Shown here piece after piece: positions 60,060 through 64,000 of a stretch of DNA of 64,000 nucleotides. The DNA is from Fictibacillus nanhaiensis. GTDB lineage: Bacteria > Bacillota > Bacilli > Bacillales > Fictibacillaceae. Every line of letters starts with the position of its first letter. The stretch's first letter is position 1. The notes beneath the pieces are model-generated. The model saw only the letters and a list, made by a program, of their open reading frames with translations, ran no database searches and was not told the DNA's origin. The position numbers were made by a program, and so were the translations under genes. The stretch lies in the NCBI RefSeq assembly GCF_019801215.1, contig NZ_JAHVJO010000002.1, positions 310,001 to 374,000 of the forward strand. Reading direction: 5' to 3'.

Positions 60060-61187
60060 CTATGATATTCCCTCATACAAACCAATCAGGCGTTCACTTT
60101 CTTTTTCCCAATTGTATCTATCTTCAATAGCTCTTCTTCCGTTTCTGCCCATTTCTGCTGCTTTGTCTGGGTTCGTTAAAATACTTTCAATCGCTTTTGC
60201 AATTTCGTCTATATTAAGTGGATCTACACAAATGCCGCATCCATTCTCCCTTACAATGTCTTCCCACAATGGAAAGTTAGAAGCAATCACCGGCAGCCCG
60301 GCTGACATGTATTCAAATAGCTTAATTGGGTAAGAAACGACAAAGCGGGGTTCAGGGTGAAGCAATACAAGTCCTGCATTTGCTTGACTTAGCTCTTCTT
60401 TAACATCATGACGATTTAAAAATCCAAGAAAACTTACATGTTTCCATCCACTCATCTTTTTCACTTCATCTTCTAATGAGGCGGGTGCAAAAGATCCCCC
60501 TAAACGAAATTCTACTGGGTGCATTTCGTTCACTTTTTCCACGGAACGAATCATCTCTTTTATTCCGCGCAGAAGATAGATGCCTCCGAGGTAAACAACA
60601 CGCTTCTTATTATCTTCTAAAGGCTTAGAAACCTCTTGGATTTCTGAAGTTTTTATCAACTCCTGCAAAAGAGGATAGTTATGAATTGTAATTGAATTTG
60701 AATTGTATTTTCTAAAGCGTTCATTAATATATGGAGTAGCTGTAACAATAGCATCAAAGCGTTTCGATGCATATTTCTCAAAATGTTTCGCTGCAAGCGC
60801 AACACTTTTACGTAAAGGTCCAGGTATCCACTGCTTGGAAAGGATTTGTTCAGGCAAATCCTCGTGTACATCATAAATTACTTTCTTTCCTTTTGCTTTA
60901 AGCTTTAGACCAATTGGTATTAATTCAGAATCGTGAAAATGATAGACATCCGCATCCTGCCGGATAGCCTCTTCATAAACGAGAGAGGTAGTATGAACCA
61001 TCCGTCTTAATCGATTTGAGGCAGTTGACATGACTCCCTTGATTCTAACACCAAACTGAACAGAGTCTTCAGCGTTCGGGACAATGTATACCACTTCATG
61101 CCCCGCTTTTTGTAAGGATTGGCACTCTTTGATTAGAATTCTTGTATCCATAGCAGAATGCACAGAGGTCAAATGACAAATTTTCAT
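60060..61187 (-). CDS. Glycosyltransferase family 4
   Basis: Two-domain GT-B enzyme, 375 residues. N-terminal acceptor domain (MKICHLTSVHSAMDTRILIK), with the C-terminal donor site PEPRFVVSYPIKLFEYMSAGLPVIAS holding the E-x7-E-like pattern. It probably adds one sugar to the lipid-linked repeat unit; donor and acceptor cannot be told. ATG overlaps the stop of the upstream glycosyltransferase (ATGA). Confidence 0.88.
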   Translation of the reverse strand: MKICHLTSVHSAMDTRILIKECQSLQKAGHEVVYIVPNAEDSVQFGVRIKGVMSTASNRLRRMVHTTSLVYEEAIRQDADVYHFHDSELIPIGLKLKAKGKKVIYDVHEDLPEQILSKQWIPGPLRKSVALAAKHFEKYASKRFDAIVTATPYINERFRKYNSNSITIHNYPLLQELIKTSEIQEVSKPLEDNKKRVVYLGGIYLLRGIKEMIRSVEKVNEMHPVEFRLGGSFAPASLEDEVKKMSGWKHVSFLGFLNRHDVKEELSQANAGLVLLHPEPRFVVSYPIKLFEYMSAGLPVIASNFPLWEDIVRENGCGICVDPLNIDEIAKAIESILTNPDKAAEMGRNGRRAIEDRYNWEKESERLIGLYEGIS

Positions 61188-62425
61188 TCGTATTCCCTGC
61201 CTTTTTTTAATTCCTGAACATTTTCTAGCAGATCATCCACAATTTTTCCCCAAGAGAATTCACGGCAAACGAATTCTCTGCCATTCTTTGAAAGATGGCT
61301 ATACGCAACTTCGTCTAACTTTGCACAATGCCTAATTTTCTTTGCGATATCTTTTTCATCTTCAGGAGTGGCTATAATCCCGCTACCGTTATCTTCTATC
61401 AATTTTGCGCTCTCACCCATGCCACAATACAAAACAGGTACACCGGAAGCGAGAGCTGGAAAGATTTTAGAAGGCCTTGCACCTTGAAACAAAGCAATAT
61501 TTCTTAATGACACAATACTAAAATCAGTGATCGAGAAAATATTTGGCATTTCAGAAACAGGAACAGAGTCGTGGAAAATGACATTATCAGCCTGAATCTT
61601 CTCTCTTAGTTTTAAGAGTTCTTCCTTTTCAGGACCATCTCCTATAAAAAGAAATCTAACCTCTGGATTCGTTTCCTCTACTAATTTTGCAGCCTTTATA
61701 ACAGAGTCCAATCCTTGGGCATATCCAATGCGACCAGCGAAAGTAAACACTTTCTTTCCTTCAAAGTCTAACTTTTGCAGCCAATCGATATTTTTTTCTC
61801 TAGGTTTGAATGTCTCTGTATTGACACCATTAGGTAAAAGAAAAACACGTTCTCTTTCTTTACCCTTTTTTAACATATAATCAGCAATCCCTTCAGTAGC
61901 CGTTGCTATCTTCCAGGATTTTTCATACAAAAAAGCCTCAAGTTTTTCCGCCAATTTAATGAATTTTTCATTCTTAAGGATGCCCAGTTCTACTGCTGAC
62001 TCAGGCCATATATCTGCTACGTTAAAAACAAATTTTGCTCTTTTGAGTTTAGCAGATATATAACCTGTTATTCCTAAAAACAGTGGAGGTGACGTGCAGA
62101 TGATTACATCTGTTTTCTTTGCTTTCAACATAGAGTAAAACGCACTGAACGTAAATGAAAAATAAGACACCAGCCTTCTCCAAAATGCTCCTTTTGGACT
62201 TGGATAAATCCAAGATCGATGAACGGGTATACCTTCGTATTCCTCATACTGATAAAACTTTCCCTTATATTCATCTGGAATAATGCCATGAGGATGGTGC
62301 GGAAATGCCGTTATGACTTCTACTTGATGTCCTCTTTTAATTAGTTCTTTACTGACTTCGTAAAGACGGATTTGTGGAGCCCCAACCTCTGGCGGAAAGT
62401 GCTGACTTAATAATGTAATTCTCAT
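61184..62425 (-). CDS. Glycosyltransferase family 4, WbuB-like
   Basis: The 413-residue GT-B enzyme has LLSQHFPPEVGAPQIRLYEVSKEL at the N-terminus (typical WbuB-type start), GRIGYAQGLDSVIKAAKLV and the donor site FQGARPSKIFPALASGVPVLY. The ATG at 62425 follows GAGGG by seven bases; the open frame to 62500 overlaps the epimerase gene. WbuB-like enzymes often add N-acetylfucosamine-type residues, but here the donor is not defined. Confidence 0.88.
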   Translation of the reverse strand: MRITLLSQHFPPEVGAPQIRLYEVSKELIKRGHQVEVITAFPHHPHGIIPDEYKGKFYQYEEYEGIPVHRSWIYPSPKGAFWRRLVSYFSFTFSAFYSMLKAKKTDVIICTSPPLFLGITGYISAKLKRAKFVFNVADIWPESAVELGILKNEKFIKLAEKLEAFLYEKSWKIATATEGIADYMLKKGKERERVFLLPNGVNTETFKPREKNIDWLQKLDFEGKKVFTFAGRIGYAQGLDSVIKAAKLVEETNPEVRFLFIGDGPEKEELLKLREKIQADNVIFHDSVPVSEMPNIFSITDFSIVSLRNIALFQGARPSKIFPALASGVPVLYCGMGESAKLIEDNGSGIIATPEDEKDIAKKIRHCAKLDEVAYSHLSKNGREFVCREFSWGKIVDDLLENVQELKKGREYE

Positions 62426-62453
62426 ATAATTACCCTCATTTTTAATCAAACGT

Positions 62454-63506
62454 TTAATTAAAATGTTGTGCAATCTTTTCGGCTGCTTTTGCATCACCAA
62501 AAAGTTTCTTGTAAATAGGAGCTACCTTTTTATTTACAGCTGCAAGAATTTTCTCCTTGTCTGTACCCACGAGAATATTCGCTTCACCCTCGAGTGTCTC
62601 TACCCATTCTGTTTGCTCTCTAAGGGTTACACAAGGTACTTCCATAAAATAAGCTTCCTTCTGTACACCGCCAGAGTCCGTTAAAATCTTCTTTGCATTA
62701 CTTTCAAGTCTTAACATATCTAAATAACCCACTGGTTCAACGATCATTAAATTCGGGATACTGTCAAGACTTAAATTGAGCCGCTCAATGACATGCTTTG
62801 TTCTCGGATGCATAGGCCAAACTTTCACTTCTTCGATTTCAGAAAAGGCTTCAAGAATAGTTGAAATCTTCTCAGGATCATCTGTATTTTCAGCTCGGTG
62901 AACCGTAATTAAATGATACTCCTTAGTTGTTAAGCCATACGTGTTTAATATATCCGAATTGCTCTCGGCAAGCTGGCGGTTATACTCAACAGCATCATAC
63001 ATGACATCTCCTACATTAATCACATTGTGCATCATGTTTTCGGATGTCAGATTATGAACGGCTGTGTCGGTTGGACAAAAGAGATACTCTGATACATGGT
63101 CAGTCATAATACGATTAATTTCTTCAGGCATCTTTTTATTAAAACTTCTAAGTCCTGCTTCGATATGTACAACAGGCACATGAAGTTTAGCAGCTGCAAG
63201 GGCACCAGCAAGCGTTGAATTTGTATCTCCATAAACGAGTACATAATCAGGTTTCTCTTCTAGGATGATTTCTTCTATTTTGGCAAGCATCTCTCCCGTT
63301 TGTTTACCATGAGAAGCAGATCCGATTCCTAGATGAAAATCCGGTTTAGGAATATGTAGCTCTTCAAAAAAGATATCAGACATATTTTTATCGTAGTGCT
63401 GGCCTGTATGAATAATCAGCTCTTTATGATTCTTTCGCAGTTCTCGCGAGACAGGAGCTGCTTTTATAAATTGAGGTCTAGCTCCTAGTACGGTTAAAAA
63501 CTTCAT
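62454..63506 (-). CDS. Non-hydrolysing UDP-sugar 2-epimerase (WecB/WbpI family)
   Basis: The 350-residue GT-B fold epimerase shows FLTVLGARPQFIKAAPVS, VYGDTNSTLAGALAAAKL, VHIEAGLRSF, MPEEINR, VHRAENTDDPE and ILTDSGGVQKEA. The GARPQFIKA start is closer to WbpI/CapG-type enzymes than to the GTRPEAIK of MnaA. With the neighbouring dehydrogenase, aminotransferase and acetyltransferase it most likely turns UDP-2,3-diacetamido-glucuronate into the manno form. It could also simply make UDP-ManNAc. The ATG at 63506 follows AAGGAG. Confidence 0.88.
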   Translation of the reverse strand: MKFLTVLGARPQFIKAAPVSRELRKNHKELIIHTGQHYDKNMSDIFFEELHIPKPDFHLGIGSASHGKQTGEMLAKIEEIILEEKPDYVLVYGDTNSTLAGALAAAKLHVPVVHIEAGLRSFNKKMPEEINRIMTDHVSEYLFCPTDTAVHNLTSENMMHNVINVGDVMYDAVEYNRQLAESNSDILNTYGLTTKEYHLITVHRAENTDDPEKISTILEAFSEIEEVKVWPMHPRTKHVIERLNLSLDSIPNLMIVEPVGYLDMLRLESNAKKILTDSGGVQKEAYFMEVPCVTLREQTEWVETLEGEANILVGTDKEKILAAVNKKVAPIYKKLFGDAKAAEKIAQHFN

Positions 63507-63656
63507 GTTTTATATTCTCCTTCAAATTTACTCTTCTCCATATATACATAACAGTTTTCGCACGCCTCTTGACCAAGGTGTCCATTTCTTTTGAAACCCT
63601 GATTATAAACATTTACCAACTATTGTTGACGAATAAAACCGTTCTAAAATCAGGAA

Positions 63657-63686
63657 AAGAGATACCCAAATGAATGGTTATCTCAT
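63657..63686 (-). terminator. Terminator of the UDP-sugar dehydrogenase gene
   Basis: GAGATACCCA (63659-63668) pairs with TGGTTATCTC (63675-63684, one mismatch), followed by TTTTCC on the minus strand. The epimerase operon thus needs a promoter in 63507-63650. Confidence 0.75.
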
Positions 63687-63696
63687 CCTGTCCCTC

Positions 63697-64000
63697 TTAT
63701 AGCAAATGATATTTTTTAATAGATGGAGCTTGTTCTTTTAATGCATTACGAGTATCAAAGACTACAGGACTGTTCTCTGCGATCATATTATAATCAAAGC
63801 TTGTATGATCTGTCGTAAGCATAACGAGGTCCGCACCTTGTAATAACTCTTTTGAAATTTCATGTGTTTTGTACATTTCGCCATTAAGCTTAAATTCTTG
63901 TACATGTGGATCAACCACAACCCAATCAGCACCAGCAAGCTCGAGTTTTTCTAGAATTGGCAATACTGGTGACTCGCGCATATCATCGATGTCTTTTTTA
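63697..64000 (-). CDS. UDP-N-acetyl-D-glucosamine 6-dehydrogenase (WbpA-like), C-terminal part
   Basis: About 100 residues are in the window and the frame stays open past 64000. KKDIDDMRESPVLPILEKLELAGADWVVVDPHV is the C-terminal NAD/UDP-binding domain of nucleotide-sugar dehydrogenases; KKDIDDMRESP is typical of the UDP-GlcNAc 6-dehydrogenase (WbpA/WecC-like) branch. It oxidises UDP-GlcNAc to UDP-GlcNAc uronic acid, the first step of the pathway whose later enzymes lie to the left. The catalytic Cys region is outside the window. Confidence 0.85.
   Translation of the reverse strand, partial: KKDIDDMRESPVLPILEKLELAGADWVVVDPHVQEFKLNGEMYKTHEISKELLQGADLVMLTTDHTSFDYNMIAENSPVVFDTRNALKEQAPSIKKYHLL

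Noticed and set aside
1-64000. tRNA, rRNA or riboswitch genes
   Set aside because: I saw no cloverleaf-like or rRNA sequence and no conserved riboswitch core in the intergenic regions; a covariance-model search would be needed to exclude them fully.

Overview
The window is chromosomal DNA of a low-GC Firmicute in the Bacillaceae, close to Bacillus or Fictibacillus in gene content. It is motile and carries late competence genes. The backbone follows the Bacillus subtilis order prfB-secA-hpf / fliT-fliS-fliD-flaG / hag-csrA-fliW-yviE-flgL-flgK-flgN-flgM-yvyF-comFC-comFA-degV-degU-degS-yvyE-tagU-tagO. Most genes read on the minus strand. Species is not determinable by eye.

Layout. 1-12.7 kb: a chemoreceptor broken by a stop codon, a 50-aa orphan, prfB with its programmed frameshift, secA, a membrane-anchored orphan, an acyl-CoA synthetase under a cre site, an unusual dihydroorotate-dehydrogenase-like/membrane fusion, a DinB-family protein, hpf and a cold-shock gene. 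12.8-17.3 kb: a DUF819 membrane protein, a YqhV-like protein and the filament-cap operon flaG-fliD-fliS-fliT. 17.5-32.7 kb: an island absent from the B. subtilis order, made of an OatA-type acyltransferase and a type IV pilus cluster (pilB, pilT, pilC, pilA, pilM, pilN, pilO, three companion genes, and three divergent minor pilin-like genes). 32.7-39.5 kb: flagellin and the remaining late flagellar genes, including a 58-aa YjfB. 39.5-50.6 kb: comF genes, degV, a ROK protein, a frameshifted MHYT-PAS histidine kinase, a BsuPI lipoprotein, degSU, yvyE and tagU. 50.6-64 kb: cell-envelope glycan genes, with two tandem tagO paralogues, a Wzy/Wzz-like pair, a LytB/SpoIID-type wall protein, and an operon with the enzyme set expected for a UDP-2,3-diacetamido uronic acid plus two glycosyltransferases.

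Regulation visible in the sequence. Four SigD promoters (mcp, flaG, hag, flgM) tie the motility genes together; flgM encodes the anti-SigD factor, and csrA-fliW sits beside hag, whose leader has a CsrA-like site. hpf has overlapping SigB- and SigH-like promoters. Nearly every operon ends in a clear intrinsic terminator.

The main unexplained signal is a family of four intergenic elements (about 6.9, 11.5, 14.5 and 46.4 kb). Each has four or five units at a strict 20-21 bp period and a shared cap with two CGACA-like boxes. Each lies just beyond an intrinsic terminator, with the cap facing that terminator. The core units differ between two pairs (TAACGT or TCACGA), but the architecture is the same. 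I do not recognise this element as a named family.
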